DNA of 64,000 bases from Rhizobium phaseoli (GCF_003985125.1 NZ_ML133565.1:372001-436000); one strand, 5' to 3'. Positions 15,776-24,518 are shown, numbered from the stretch's first letter. A program made the numbers and translations. Notes: generated by a model not told the origin, from the sequence alone.

Positions 15776-17165
15776 CGTCGGCCCCAGAATCGGCGCGACG
15801 ATCGCGCGGCTCAGCCGGAGCCTGCGCGTGCAGCTGCTTTGCTGGGTGCTGCTGACCCTGCTCGGCGCGATCGGTTTCAATCTTTACGACAGTTTCTGGA
15901 CGGCGGATGCCACGGCAAAGCTGGTGACGGATCGAACGCTTCTGGCCTCGGCCCGCGTTATCGCCGAGGCCGTCCGTGTCGATGAAGGCGGCAATGTCCA
16001 GGTGGACGTGCCGCCGGCTGCGCTCGAGATGTTCGATACCGGCTTCGGCGACCGGGTCTTTTACCAGGTCATCACCGTCTGGGGCAGTCTGGTCAGCGGC
16101 TTTCCCGACCTGCCGCTGCCGGCCAGCCAGCGGACCGGCGAGAATCGCGCCTTTCACGGCGCTGACGTGCGCGTTCTGATGCTCGACCATCCCGTCGTCG
16201 GCCTTTCCGGCGATGGCGCGATCTCCGTGACCGTCGCCGTTACCCACAACAGCCAGTATGCGATGCGGCGGCAATTGTGGCTGTCGGACTTTTCCAAGCA
16301 GTTCGTGCTCGTCTTCGTCGCAAGTCTGGTGACCATCCTCGGCCTTCAACGGGGCCTGGCGCCGGCTCTGAGACTGCGGGACGCTGTGCGCCAGCGCGGC
16401 CGCAACCGTCTTGATCCCCTGCCGCCCGAAATGGTGCAGAGCGAGCTGCAGCCGCTCGTCCATGCGCTGAACGACCACATGGAGCGTGTCCAGAGCCAGA
16501 TGGCGGCGCAGCGACGGTTCGTATCGAACGCCGCGCATCAGCTCAGAACGCCACTGGCGCTGATTTCGACGCAGGCAAGTGTGGCGGCGCGCGAAGAGGA
16601 TGCGGCCCGCCGCGACGAGGCGCTTGCCGCGCTGCGGACCAGCACGCGGCAGATTTCGCGCCTCGCCAGTCAGCTTCTGACGCTGTCGCGGGCCGAGCCG
16701 GGAAGCCGGCGCCCGCGCAGCGATGCGACCGACCTCAGCAAGGCTGCCCGTGAGATCCTGGAGGCGCATGCCGAAGAGGCGCTCCGGCGCAACATCGACG
16801 TCGGGCTCGAAGCGGACCGACCCGTCATCGTCGAGGGCGACGGCACGATGCTGCGCGAGATGCTGGTAAACCTCATCGACAACGCCATCCGCTACAGCCG
16901 CGCGGACGGACGGGTGACGGTCTCGATCAGGCAGGAGGGCGACAATGCCGTCGTCACCGTGGAGGACAACGGGCCGGGCATTCCCGTGAGCGAGCGCGAC
17001 CAAGTATTTGAGCGCTTCTATCGAATCATCGGAACCGAAAGCGAGGGAAGTGGTCTCGGGCTTGCCATCGTTCGCGAGGTTGTCGAAGGGGCCGGAGGTT
17101 CAGTGTCGCTGGGTGATGCCGTAGGCGGCGGTCTCGTCGTGACCGTGCGGCTTCCGCTTGCTTGA
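15765..17165 (+). CDS. Sensor histidine kinase, TctE-like
   Basis: This 466-residue membrane sensor has TM1 at about 25-45 (LLCWVLLTLLGAIGF) and TM2 at about 178-197, with a periplasmic 2CSK_N-like sensing domain between (ALEMFDTGFGDRVFYQV). HisKA follows with H258 in SNAAHQLRTPLALI, then HATPase_c with NLIDNAIRYS, EDNGPGIPV and GSGLGLAIVREVV. TctDE-type systems classically control uptake of small organic acids such as tricarboxylates; here the nearest transporter is a NitT/TauT-type ABC system, so the real ligand is open. It ends 84 bases before the convergent permease gene. Confidence 0.92.
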   Translation: MSSSVGPRIGATIARLSRSLRVQLLCWVLLTLLGAIGFNLYDSFWTADATAKLVTDRTLLASARVIAEAVRVDEGGNVQVDVPPAALEMFDTGFGDRVFYQVITVWGSLVSGFPDLPLPASQRTGENRAFHGADVRVLMLDHPVVGLSGDGAISVTVAVTHNSQYAMRRQLWLSDFSKQFVLVFVASLVTILGLQRGLAPALRLRDAVRQRGRNRLDPLPPEMVQSELQPLVHALNDHMERVQSQMAAQRRFVSNAAHQLRTPLALISTQASVAAREEDAARRDEALAALRTSTRQISRLASQLLTLSRAEPGSRRPRSDATDLSKAAREILEAHAEEALRRNIDVGLEADRPVIVEGDGTMLREMLVNLIDNAIRYSRADGRVTVSIRQEGDNAVVTVEDNGPGIPVSERDQVFERFYRIIGTESEGSGLGLAIVREVVEGAGGSVSLGDAVGGGLVVTVRLPLA

Positions 17166-17187
17166 ACCGGAAACGCATCAAACGAAT

Positions 17188-17214
17188 GAAGGCCGGGCGT
17201 CGAGCCCGGCCTTC
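17188..17214. terminator. Strong hairpin between convergent tctE-like and permease genes
   Basis: GAAGGCCGGGC (17188-17198) pairs perfectly with GCCCGGCCTTC (17204-17214) around the loop GTCGA. Its place between converging genes suggests a bidirectional terminator, although a clean T-tract is missing on both strands. Confidence 0.7.
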
Positions 17215-17248
17215 GCTTCGATCCGCCTTGGGAGGGAGGCCGATCTGG

Positions 17249-18130
17249 TTACTGCGTGTCGAGGTGCTGCTGCGGCCGCCATTTCGCCAGGCGGTTCTCG
17301 ACCAGCGTCATGATGTATTCGGCAACGAGCGTGACGACCATGACGAGCAGGATCGCAGCGAACATGCCGGCGGCGTCGAAGGTACCCTTGGCAATCGAGA
17401 TCAGCTGGCCGATGCCGAAGCGGGCGCCGACGAATTCGCCGACGATCGCGCCGATGATCGCAAAGCCGAAGGAGACGTGCAGGCTGGCGAAGATCCAGCT
17501 CATCGCCGAGGGAATGACGACCGTACGGGTCACCTGCCAGTCGGAAGCGCCGAGGATGCGGGCATTGGCGATCATGTTGCGGTCGGCCTCGCGCACGCCC
17601 TGGAAGGCGTTGGCAAAGACGACGAAGAACACCATGATGAAGGCGAGCGCCACCTTGGACGGCAGGCCGAGGCCCATGATCATGATGAAGATCGGCGCAA
17701 GCACGACGCGCGGGATCGAGTTGATCGCCTTGATGTAGACGGAGAAGATATCCGACAGGAAGCGGTTGCGGCCGAGGCCGATGCCGACGAAGACACCGGT
17801 GATCGAGCCGGCGAAGAAGCCGATCAGCGCCTCTTCCATCGTCACCCAGAGATTATACCAGAGCGAGCCTTCGGTGGTGCCCTCCGTCGCCCATTCATAA
17901 AGGCGCTCGAGAACGCCGCTCGGGCTCGAATAGAAAAACGGATCGATCCATTGCATGTTGGAAGCGAACTCCCACATGCCGATGACAAAGACTAGAATGG
18001 CGATCTGCCAGAAGCGCACCAGCGCGTCGCGCCGGCGCATGGCCTTCAGTGCGGAGGCTTCGATCTCGGCATCTGATGTGCCCGGACGAAACAGAGCGGC
18101 CGAACCGGCCTCGAAAGTTGTGTGTGCCAT
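17249..18130 (-). CDS. NitT/TauT-type ABC transporter permease
   Basis: This 293-residue inner-membrane permease has six helices (FWQIAILVFVIGMWEFAS first) and a BPD_transp_1 domain with docking-loop features (GVREADRNMIANARILGASDWQ... region). It belongs to the SsuC/TauC/ThiX-like class that imports sulfonates, nitrate, pyrimidine precursors or phthalate. It is the last gene of the binding protein-ATPase-permease operon, 12 bases after the ATPase stop. The substrate is not determined. Confidence 0.9.
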   Translation of the reverse strand: MAHTTFEAGSAALFRPGTSDAEIEASALKAMRRRDALVRFWQIAILVFVIGMWEFASNMQWIDPFFYSSPSGVLERLYEWATEGTTEGSLWYNLWVTMEEALIGFFAGSITGVFVGIGLGRNRFLSDIFSVYIKAINSIPRVVLAPIFIMIMGLGLPSKVALAFIMVFFVVFANAFQGVREADRNMIANARILGASDWQVTRTVVIPSAMSWIFASLHVSFGFAIIGAIVGEFVGARFGIGQLISIAKGTFDAAGMFAAILLVMVVTLVAEYIMTLVENRLAKWRPQQHLDTQ

Positions 18131-18142
18131 GATATCCTCCCG

Positions 18143-18961
18143 TCAGGCCGCTTCGCTTGCGCGGCGGTAGCTGGTCTCGACCTCTTCGCGCAGGTCCTCC
18201 CAGATCGTCTTGCAGTAGTCGATGAAGTTCTGCTCGTAGCGGATCTCCGACACGACGCGCGGGCGGGGTAGGTCGATCGGATAGACCGACTTGACCGTGG
18301 CGGGGCCGGCGGTCAGCACATAGACCTTGTCGGCAAGGGCGACTGCCTCTTCGAGGTCGTGGGTGACGAACACCACCGAGGCCTTGCGCTCCGCCCAGAG
18401 TTTCAGAAGTTCTTCGTGCATGACCGTGCGGGTCTGCACGTCGAGCGCCGAGAAGGGCTCGTCCATCAGCAGGATTTCAGGTTCGTTAATGAAGGTCTGC
18501 GCCAGCGAGACGCGCTTACGCATGCCGCCGGAAAGCTGATGGGGATAATGGTGCAGAAATTTCGACAGGCCGACGCGCGCCAGCCAATCGCGGGCGCTCT
18601 GTTCCGCCTCGGCGCGGGACTTGCCGCGGAACAGCGGGCCGGCCATGACGTTTTCGATCACGTTTTTCCAGGGAAAGAGCGCGTCGGTCTGGAATGCAAA
18701 GCCGACACGCGGATCGATGCCGGTGATCGGCCCGCCCATCAGGCGGACTTCGCCGGCGCTCGGGCGTGCGAGGCCCGTCACGAGATTGAGCGTCGTCGAC
18801 TTGCCGCAGCCGGTCGGGCCGACGACGGCGACGAACTCGCCGCGGGCGACCGTCATGTTGAAATCGCGAAGCGCAGTCAGCGACTTTCCGGTCGGCGAGA
18901 CGAAACGTCGGCTGACGTTGATCAGCTCGATCGCGGGGATCTGTTTGGTGTCCTGTTGCAT
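18143..18961 (-). CDS. NitT/TauT-type ABC transporter ATPase
   Basis: This 272-residue ATPase of the SsuB/TauB class has Walker A GPTGCGKSTTLN, signature LSGGMRKRVSLAQ, Walker B ILLMDEPFSALD and switch VFVTHDLEEAVALAD. The frame is open upstream to 19060; ATG 18961 (MQQDTKQIPAIEL) is preferred because the ABC domain starts about ten residues later, as usual, though its ribosome site (AGGT) is weak. A start at 19006 is possible. It pairs with the permease downstream and the binding protein upstream. Confidence 0.9.
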   Translation of the reverse strand: MQQDTKQIPAIELINVSRRFVSPTGKSLTALRDFNMTVARGEFVAVVGPTGCGKSTTLNLVTGLARPSAGEVRLMGGPITGIDPRVGFAFQTDALFPWKNVIENVMAGPLFRGKSRAEAEQSARDWLARVGLSKFLHHYPHQLSGGMRKRVSLAQTFINEPEILLMDEPFSALDVQTRTVMHEELLKLWAERKASVVFVTHDLEEAVALADKVYVLTAGPATVKSVYPIDLPRPRVVSEIRYEQNFIDYCKTIWEDLREEVETSYRRASEAA

Positions 18962-19056
18962 GGTGATACCTGAAGGCGTGCTTAAGGGCGCGCACGCAAT
19001 GCCCATGATCGAACGGACGCCGCTTCCGCTCAGGAGCTGGAAGCGGCGCGACGGCC

Positions 19057-20070
19057 TCACTTGACGTTCTTGACGAACTCGGTCGTGTAGGTCTTGGAAA
19101 GGTCGATCTGTTTGCCCTTGACGTTCTTGGAGAACTCCGAGAGCACGGCAAGCACGGTCTTCGGGCCGTCCTCCGGCATCACGCCATCGGGCGTGAACAT
19201 GCCCTTGCCCTCGTCGAGAGCCTTGACGTAGCCATCCTTGTCGCCGACGTAGAAGTCCTTCGGCATCTTGTCCGCGATCTCGGCGGCGGAATGCGTATTG
19301 ATGTATTTCAGCGTCTTGACGAATGCATTGGCGAGCTTCTGTGCCTCGTCCTTATGTTCCTCGACCCAGGAAGTTTCCATGTAGAGCGAGGCGGCCGGAT
19401 AGGTGCCGCCAAGCGCCTTTCGGGTCGCTTCGACCGTGCGCATGTCGACGAGAACGCTCGCTTCGCCCGTCTTGATCAGGCGCGAGATCGTCGGCTCCGT
19501 CGTCATGCCGGCCTGGATCTGATCCTGCTGCATCGCGGCGATGAACGTGCCGCCGGCGCCGACCGGAATGGTGACGACGTCGCCGGGCTTGAGGTCGGCC
19601 TTGGAGGCCATGAAGAGGGTGAGGAAGTTGGTGGAGGAGCCGAGACCGGTGACGCCGAGGCTCTTGCCCTTGAAATCGGCCGGCGACTTGATCTCGGGAT
19701 GTTTGCTCGAAACCATCTCGACCTCGCCCGGCGCCTGGCTGAACTGGACGATGGATTCGACGAACTTGCCCTTGGCCTGCAGGTCCACACAATGGTCATA
19801 GAAGCCGACGACGCCTTGGACGGCGCCTGCCAGCAGCTGGTTTTCGGCATCGACGCCGGCGGCTTCGTTCAGGAGTTCGACATCAAGCCCTTCATCCTTG
19901 AAATAGCCAAGGGATTCGGCGAGCTTGGCGGGCAGATAGATCTGCTTCTCGTAGCCGCCGACCATGATGGTGATCTTGTCGGCAGCGTGGGCAGCTGTTG
20001 CAGCAAAGGATGCCGCGGTCAGCAGCGCGGAAAAAGCGACGGTGTGAAAAAGGCTGCGTGAAGAACGCAT
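19057..20070 (-). CDS. NitT/TauT-type periplasmic substrate-binding protein (NMT1/THI5-like)
   Basis: This 337-residue binding protein has a signal peptide ending near ATAAHAADK (about residue 30). The mature start KITIMVGGYEKQIYLPAKLAESLGYF is typical of the NMT1/SsuA class, whose members bind sulfonates, nitrate, aromatic acids or thiamine precursors. ATG 20070 is chosen over the frame start at 20100 because GGAGGAG lies seven bases upstream. It is the first gene of the operon. An OmpR-type direct repeat (20161-20180) lies about 90 bases before the start, and a GntR regulator gene lies upstream on the same strand. Confidence 0.9.
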   Translation of the reverse strand: MRSSRSLFHTVAFSALLTAASFAATAAHAADKITIMVGGYEKQIYLPAKLAESLGYFKDEGLDVELLNEAAGVDAENQLLAGAVQGVVGFYDHCVDLQAKGKFVESIVQFSQAPGEVEMVSSKHPEIKSPADFKGKSLGVTGLGSSTNFLTLFMASKADLKPGDVVTIPVGAGGTFIAAMQQDQIQAGMTTEPTISRLIKTGEASVLVDMRTVEATRKALGGTYPAASLYMETSWVEEHKDEAQKLANAFVKTLKYINTHSAAEIADKMPKDFYVGDKDGYVKALDEGKGMFTPDGVMPEDGPKTVLAVLSEFSKNVKGKQIDLSKTYTTEFVKNVK

Positions 20071-20160
20071 GGAAATCTCCTCCTGGTGGTTTACCCGCAT
20101 CGTCGTCTCGCCACTTCGACCGTGTCTCCTCCACGATGCTGCCCTTTCCTATGACCTCCA

Positions 20161-20180
20161 AGCTTTCAGTTAGCTTTCAG
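20161..20180 (-). promoter_or_regulatory. Candidate OmpR-family (TctD-like) direct-repeat box
   Basis: On the minus strand CTGAAAGCT occurs twice, so CTGAAAG repeats with an exact 11-base period (20180-20174 and 20169-20163), the same geometry as PhoB/OmpR-family boxes. It lies 91-110 bases upstream of the binding-protein start. Confidence 0.5.
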
Positions 20181-20360
20181 CCGCAGTCGGCGGTAAACAA
20201 TCCGCTATGCATCCCGGTGAAGCGCGCTGGGCAATGGCCATCACAATAAAGGCGGCTGCGTAAACCGGCCAGCAGCTTCGCTCCCCAAGCCCATGTTCAG
20301 ATGGTGGGCTGCTGGTGATTTCCGGAAAACCTGTAGTGCTGGCAGCGCTTCTGGCACGCC

Positions 20361-21089
20361 TCAGCTCGTAAAGCTCCGAAGATCCTTCAGCAGGTTCCGG
20401 TATCTGGCCTGGCTACCGACCAGATGCTCGCGCATGGCGTTGCGCGCGGCCTGATCGTCCCTGTCCGAGATGGCCATGACGATCGCTTCGTGTTCCCTGT
20501 GGATCAGCTTTCGGTAGGCGGTCTGCTCGGCGGTTCTCGTTTCCGGAACGAGCCGCGACTGCGGGATGATCACGGTTCCCTGCGATTCCAGGAAGTGCTT
20601 GAACAGCGGGTTGTTCGTCGCCTCGGCGATGGCGACATGAAGGTCGAGATCCGCCTCGCGGATGGATTGATCCGTCTCGATGCGCTGGAGGATTTTCCGG
20701 TGGCATTCGAAGATCGCCTCCTCCTGCGCCGGCGACCGGCGCAAGGCGGCAAGTCCCGCCGCCTCGATTTCGACAGGCGTTCGGATTTCGAGCACTTCCA
20801 GATCGGAGGCGACGCGGGCCTTGTCGACCTTTCTGCCTGACAGCGCCGGATCGGCGCCGATCACGAAAATGCCCGCGCCCTGGCGCACCTCGACCAGCCC
20901 GTCGGAGCGAAGGGCAGCCACCGCCTCGCGCACCACGGTCCGGCTGACGCTGTGCGTTTCCGTCAGTTCGTGCTCGCTCGGAAGCTTATCGCCGGCGGCG
21001 TACTGGCCTCTGAGGATCGCCTGCCGGAGGCTTTCGCCGACCTGTGCGACCAGCGACCCCGAGCCCCTGCTGCGATCCTTCCCTTGCAT
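20361..21089 (-). CDS. GntR-family (FadR/FCD subfamily) transcriptional regulator
   Basis: This 242-residue regulator has an N-terminal winged HTH (about 12-78: SLRQAILRGQYAAGDKLPSEHELTE, VSRTVVREAVAALRSDGLVEVRQGAG) and a C-terminal all-helical FCD ligand domain (about 95-230). The FCD metal-binding pattern is partly visible (DLDLHVAIAEATNN, REHEAIVMAI). ATG 21089 is preferred over GTG 21095 because GAGG is spaced correctly. It lies upstream of, and on the same strand as, the NitT/TauT operon and may control it. A 14-bp palindrome at 21166-21179 in its own promoter suggests autoregulation. Confidence 0.9.
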   Translation of the reverse strand: MQGKDRSRGSGSLVAQVGESLRQAILRGQYAAGDKLPSEHELTETHSVSRTVVREAVAALRSDGLVEVRQGAGIFVIGADPALSGRKVDKARVASDLEVLEIRTPVEIEAAGLAALRRSPAQEEAIFECHRKILQRIETDQSIREADLDLHVAIAEATNNPLFKHFLESQGTVIIPQSRLVPETRTAEQTAYRKLIHREHEAIVMAISDRDDQAARNAMREHLVGSQARYRNLLKDLRSFTS

Positions 21090-21165
21090 AGCCACGCCTC
21101 GACCCCCGCATCGGCTTCGATCCGGATGCTGTTCGAACCAGCAGCACTCCGAAATTTATGATTCA

Positions 21166-21179
21166 TCACACATGTATGA
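21166..21179. promoter_or_regulatory. Candidate GntR operator (autoregulation)
   Basis: TCACACATGTATGA is palindromic at all but one base pair, centred on ACATGT, 77-90 bases upstream of the GntR start. FCD-type GntR regulators commonly bind such short palindromes in their own promoters. Confidence 0.4.
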
Positions 21180-21388
21180 CAAATCTTGCGGTCTTTCAAT
21201 GGATGAAGGATCGACGCTTTTGCTTTGGCTGCTTCACCGGCCGATGAAAATCCGACATTGTACCTCACAACTCTCGATGCCGCGTCACCTTTCTGGGAAG
21301 TCTCAGTCGGGCTTCATGACGTATAGGCGCTGGATATAATCAAAATTAATCGCTATGATTATGATTGATTGGTGTTGAGGAGTTTTTG

Positions 21389-21649
21389 ATGGAGACCAAA
21401 GTTCTCACGGCTCATGTTCCATTGCCGCTTGCGCAGAAGGTCGATCAGCTTGCATCGCGCCTTGAGCGTTCGCGCGGCTGGATCGTCAAGCAAGCCCTGA
21501 CTGCATGGATCGACCAGGAAGAGGAGCGTCGGCGTTTGACGCTTGAGGCGTTAGCCGATGTGGATAGCGGCAATGTTGTCGATCACCAGTCTGTTCAAGC
21601 CTGGGCCGATAGTCTTGACGGTGACGAGCCGATTTCGTTGCTCCGGTGA
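21389..21649 (+). CDS. Ribbon-helix-helix (CopG-type) antitoxin
   Basis: This 86-residue protein has an N-terminal RHH DNA-binding motif: strand TKVLTAHVPLPLAQ, then helices KVDQLASRLERS and RGWIVKQALTAWIDQEEER. The C-terminal tail is acidic and should wrap the toxin. Its stop TGA overlaps the start of the toxin gene by one base (TGATG), the classical antitoxin-first arrangement. ATG 21389 has GAGGAG seven bases upstream. The pair likely autoregulates the AT-rich promoter at 21330-21380. Confidence 0.88.
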   Translation: METKVLTAHVPLPLAQKVDQLASRLERSRGWIVKQALTAWIDQEEERRRLTLEALADVDSGNVVDHQSVQAWADSLDGDEPISLLR

Positions 21650-21924
21650 TGGAAATCAAGTGGACGAGCAAAGCTGTCTCCGACATCGCTCGCTTATACG
21701 ACTTTCTCTCCCCGATCGACCGGCGAGCTGCGGCCCGAACCGTGCAGGCGCTGGCGGCAGCCCCCGCTCGTCTAATTGAGCAGCCACGTCTCGGCGAGCG
21801 GCTCGAAGAGTTCGATCCTCAGGAGGTCCGCCGCATTCTCGTTGGCCGTTATGAGATGCGTTATGAAATCCAGCAGTCGACAATCTATGTATTGCGGCTT
21901 TGGCATACGCGCGAGGATCGGTAG
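21649..21924 (+). CDS. ParE/RelE superfamily toxin
   Basis: This 91-residue toxin of the ParE/RelE fold starts MEIKWTSKAVSDIARLYDFL and continues DRRAAARTVQALAAAPARLIEQPRLG. The C-terminal beta sheet contains RRILVGRYEMRYEIQ and YVLRLWHTREDR, the typical end of the family. It looks intact, with its RHH antitoxin immediately upstream. ParE members poison DNA gyrase and RelE members cleave mRNA; an RHH partner and the LWHTRE ending favour ParE-like. Confidence 0.9.
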   Translation: MEIKWTSKAVSDIARLYDFLSPIDRRAAARTVQALAAAPARLIEQPRLGERLEEFDPQEVRRILVGRYEMRYEIQQSTIYVLRLWHTREDR

Positions 21925-21930
21925 TAATCC

Positions 21931-22938
21931 TTATAGCCGCCTTGTCGACTCTCCACGCACAAATCTCGGCGTCAGGATGAAATCCTGCGGCGGCTCGGCG
22001 GCAGCCTCGGGGCTTGCGATCCTGGCCAGCAGGCGCTGGGCGGCCAATTCGCCCAGCTTCTGCGCATCCTGCACGACCATGGTGATGCGAGGTGTGATGA
22101 CGTTGCTCCAGGGCACGTCGTCGACCATTGCCAGCGAGACGTCGTCGGGACAGCGGAAGCCCATTTCCTGCATCACCTGCAGGGTTGCCAGCCCCATCAT
22201 GTTGTTGGCGCCGATGATGGCGGTCGGGCGGTCGCGGCGGGTGAGCAGGCGCATCGCCTGTGTATGGCCGCCGCTCCTGGTATAGCCGCCCTCGACCACC
22301 AGTGACGGATCGACGTCGGCGCCGGCGCCTGCCATCGTGTCCATAAAACCTTTCAGGCGCTCGTCGGCGGTGTGCAGGCCGCTCGGGCCGGAGATGAAGG
22401 CGATGCGCCGATGGCCGAGTTGCAGCAGGTGCTCTGTCAGGATGGTCGTCGTCAGCGGATTGTCCGAGCCGACGAAATCGCGCGCGGCGCCATCCACCTT
22501 CTGGTCGAACATGACGATTGGCGTCTTGAAGTCGCGCAGGAAGGTTGCGTATTCCTCGCCGCGTCCGTTGGCCGCCAGAGCAATGCCTGCGATCTTTTGC
22601 GCCTGCAGCCGCTCCAGCAGCGCCCGTTCGAGATCGGCCCTGCCGGAGGAGTCGGCGATCAGCACGAAATAGCCGTGGTCGAGCGCCTGGTGCTCGATCT
22701 CGCGGCGGATGTCGCCGAAGAACATGTTGCCGAGATTGGCGGACACGAAACCGATCAGCGAGCTGCGCCCGCGCGCCAGCGTCTGGGCCACCGGATCGAT
22801 GCGGTAGCCGGTCGATTTTATCGCCTGCTGAATGCGGTCGAGCGTCTCGGCGCCGACCCGTTTCGGGCTGTTGAGCGCGAGCGAGACGGTCGAGATCGAA
22901 ACTCCCGCAAGGCGCGCGACATCGCGTATGGTGGTCAT
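21931..22938 (-). CDS. LacI-family transcriptional repressor of the fucosidase locus
   Basis: This 335-residue LacI/GalR regulator has an N-terminal HTH (TIRDVARLAGVSISTVSLALNSPKRVGAE), hinge helix and a periplasmic-binding-protein-like effector domain (SLIGFVSANLGNMFFGDIRREIE). It is divergent from the alpha-L-fucosidase gene. The 208-base intergenic region holds two identical perfect palindromes GAACCGGTTC, one directly before its own start and one overlapping the predicted fucosidase promoter start, consistent with repression of both directions by looping. The effector is probably a fucoside or a downstream product (inference). Confidence 0.93.
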   Translation of the reverse strand: MTTIRDVARLAGVSISTVSLALNSPKRVGAETLDRIQQAIKSTGYRIDPVAQTLARGRSSLIGFVSANLGNMFFGDIRREIEHQALDHGYFVLIADSSGRADLERALLERLQAQKIAGIALAANGRGEEYATFLRDFKTPIVMFDQKVDGAARDFVGSDNPLTTTILTEHLLQLGHRRIAFISGPSGLHTADERLKGFMDTMAGAGADVDPSLVVEGGYTRSGGHTQAMRLLTRRDRPTAIIGANNMMGLATLQVMQEMGFRCPDDVSLAMVDDVPWSNVITPRITMVVQDAQKLGELAAQRLLARIASPEAAAEPPQDFILTPRFVRGESTRRL

Positions 22939-22945
22939 ATCTGTC

Positions 22946-22955
22946 GAACCGGTTC
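22946..22955. promoter_or_regulatory. LacI-type operator O1
   Basis: The perfect 10-bp palindrome GAACCGGTTC with central CG lies 8 bases upstream of the lacI-type start codon. It is identical to 23098-23107. Confidence 0.7.
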
Positions 22956-23060
22956 TAAAGCTTTCTTCTGTCAGATTTTATTTGCTGTTGCAACATATCT
23001 GGCTTGATTGCTCAATTATGGTGCGTTTACCTCGCGGTTGTGCAATTCACGAATTTCGGC

Positions 23061-23089
23061 TTGACAGGTGCCGGGTCAAGGACGATGTT
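23061..23089 (+). promoter_or_regulatory. Predicted promoter of fucosidase operon
   Basis: The perfect -35 TTGACA at 23061-23066 is followed after 17 bases by GATGTT (23084-23089), a weak -10. The downstream operator at 23098-23107 would cover the start of transcription. Confidence 0.5.
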
Positions 23090-23097
23090 CAATCGCC

Positions 23098-23107
23098 GAA
23101 CCGGTTC
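23098..23107. promoter_or_regulatory. LacI-type operator O2
   Basis: The second GAACCGGTTC perfect palindrome is 152 bases from the first, just downstream of the predicted promoter and 40 bases before the fucosidase start. Confidence 0.7.
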
Positions 23108-23146
23108 GACATGAAGTGGATCCGGAAAAACAGGGAGGAGAAACCT

Positions 23147-24469
23147 GTGACGAGTTCGGAACGCCAGCCGGAAAATCCTGTATCGGGAGGGGCGGGCAAG
23201 CACGCTTGGTTCAGCCATGATCGCCTTGGCATGTTTATCCATTGGGGCCTTTATGCTCTCGGGGCGCGGCATGAGTGGTTGAAGAACCGCGAAGAGCTGA
23301 GCGACGATCACTACCAGCGCTATTTCGAGAATTTCGATCCGGATCTTTACGATCCCAAGGCCTGGGCGCGCCGTGCCCGGCTCGCCGGCATGAAATATGT
23401 CGTGGTGACGACCAAGCACCACGAAGGCTTCTGCCTGTGGGATACCAAGGTCACCGATTACAAGGCGCCGAACACGCCCTGCGGCAAGGATCTGCTGACG
23501 CCGCTGGTCGAGGCTTTCCGCGCCGAGGGGCTGAAGATCGGCTTCTACTATTCGCTGCTCGACTGGCACCATCCCGATTTTCCGATCGACGTCCACCATC
23601 CCCTGCGCAACCATCCCAACGCCGAGGCGCTGAATTCAGGGCGCAACATCGCCAATTACGCCGCCTATATGCGTGAACAGGTGCGCGAGCTTCTGACCGG
23701 CTTCGGCCGCATCGATATCATCTGGTTCGATTTCAGCTATCCCGGCCGCGAATATCGCGGCCTTCCCGGCAAGGGGCGCGCGGACTGGGAGAGCGAGCGG
23801 CTGATCGAGCTGGTACGCGAGCTGCAGCCCGACATCATCGTCAACAACCGTCTCGACCTACCGCCGGGCAAGCTGCCCGATGTGACGACGCCGGAACAAT
23901 ATACGCCGCGCGTGGCGCCCGCCATCGCCAGCCAGGGCGTGCTCTGGGAAGCCTGCCACACCTTCAGCGGCTCCTGGGGTTATCACCGCGACGAGGACAG
24001 CTGGAAGAGCCCGGAGCAGATCATCCAGCTGCTGATCGATTCCGTCGCGCTCGGCGGCAACCTCCTGATGAATGTCGGCCCCACCGGCCGCGGCACATTC
24101 GATGCCCGCGCCATTGCCGCGCTCGAGGTCTATCAGAGCTGGATGGAAGTGAATGGGCGTTCGATCTACGGCGCCGGTCCGTCCGAATTTCCGGTGCCGG
24201 CCGGCTGCCGCTACACCCAACGCGGCAACCGCCTCTATCTGCATGTCTACAACTGGCCTTACCGCCACATTCATATCGAGGGCCTCGCTGACAGGATCGC
24301 CTATGCGCAGTTCCTGCACGACGCCAGCGAAGTGCGCTGGCTCAGCCAGACGAAGGAAGTGGATTCCAATATCGGCGTGATGGTGCCGGAGGGCATGATT
24401 ACGCTCGAACTGCCGGTCCGGCGACCTGACGTTACCGTCCCGGTGATCGAGATCGTCCTGAAGGCGTGA
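23147..24469 (+). CDS. Alpha-L-fucosidase, glycoside hydrolase family 29
   Basis: This 440-residue cytoplasmic GH29 enzyme is expected to release L-fucose from oligosaccharides. Family blocks are WFSHDRLGMFIHWGLYALGARHEW split across residues 17-45, MKYVVVTTKHHEGFCLWDT, and IDIIWFDFSYPG, where the Asp matches the catalytic nucleophile region of GH29. WGYHRDEDSWKS and GGNLLMNVGPTGRG are also conserved. There is no signal peptide. The frame is open upstream, but GTG 23147 is chosen because GGGAGGAG lies six bases before it; an in-frame ATG at 23111 overlaps the operator region. Nearly the same leader (GGGAGGAGAAACC) precedes the next gene. It starts an operon with a sugar ABC transporter. Confidence 0.92.
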   Translation: MTSSERQPENPVSGGAGKHAWFSHDRLGMFIHWGLYALGARHEWLKNREELSDDHYQRYFENFDPDLYDPKAWARRARLAGMKYVVVTTKHHEGFCLWDTKVTDYKAPNTPCGKDLLTPLVEAFRAEGLKIGFYYSLLDWHHPDFPIDVHHPLRNHPNAEALNSGRNIANYAAYMREQVRELLTGFGRIDIIWFDFSYPGREYRGLPGKGRADWESERLIELVRELQPDIIVNNRLDLPPGKLPDVTTPEQYTPRVAPAIASQGVLWEACHTFSGSWGYHRDEDSWKSPEQIIQLLIDSVALGGNLLMNVGPTGRGTFDARAIAALEVYQSWMEVNGRSIYGAGPSEFPVPAGCRYTQRGNRLYLHVYNWPYRHIHIEGLADRIAYAQFLHDASEVRWLSQTKEVDSNIGVMVPEGMITLELPVRRPDVTVPVIEIVLKA

Positions 24470-24518
24470 ATTCGGTCGCACCCGCGTGTTCATTGCGTCA
24501 TGGAGGGAGGAGAAACCC

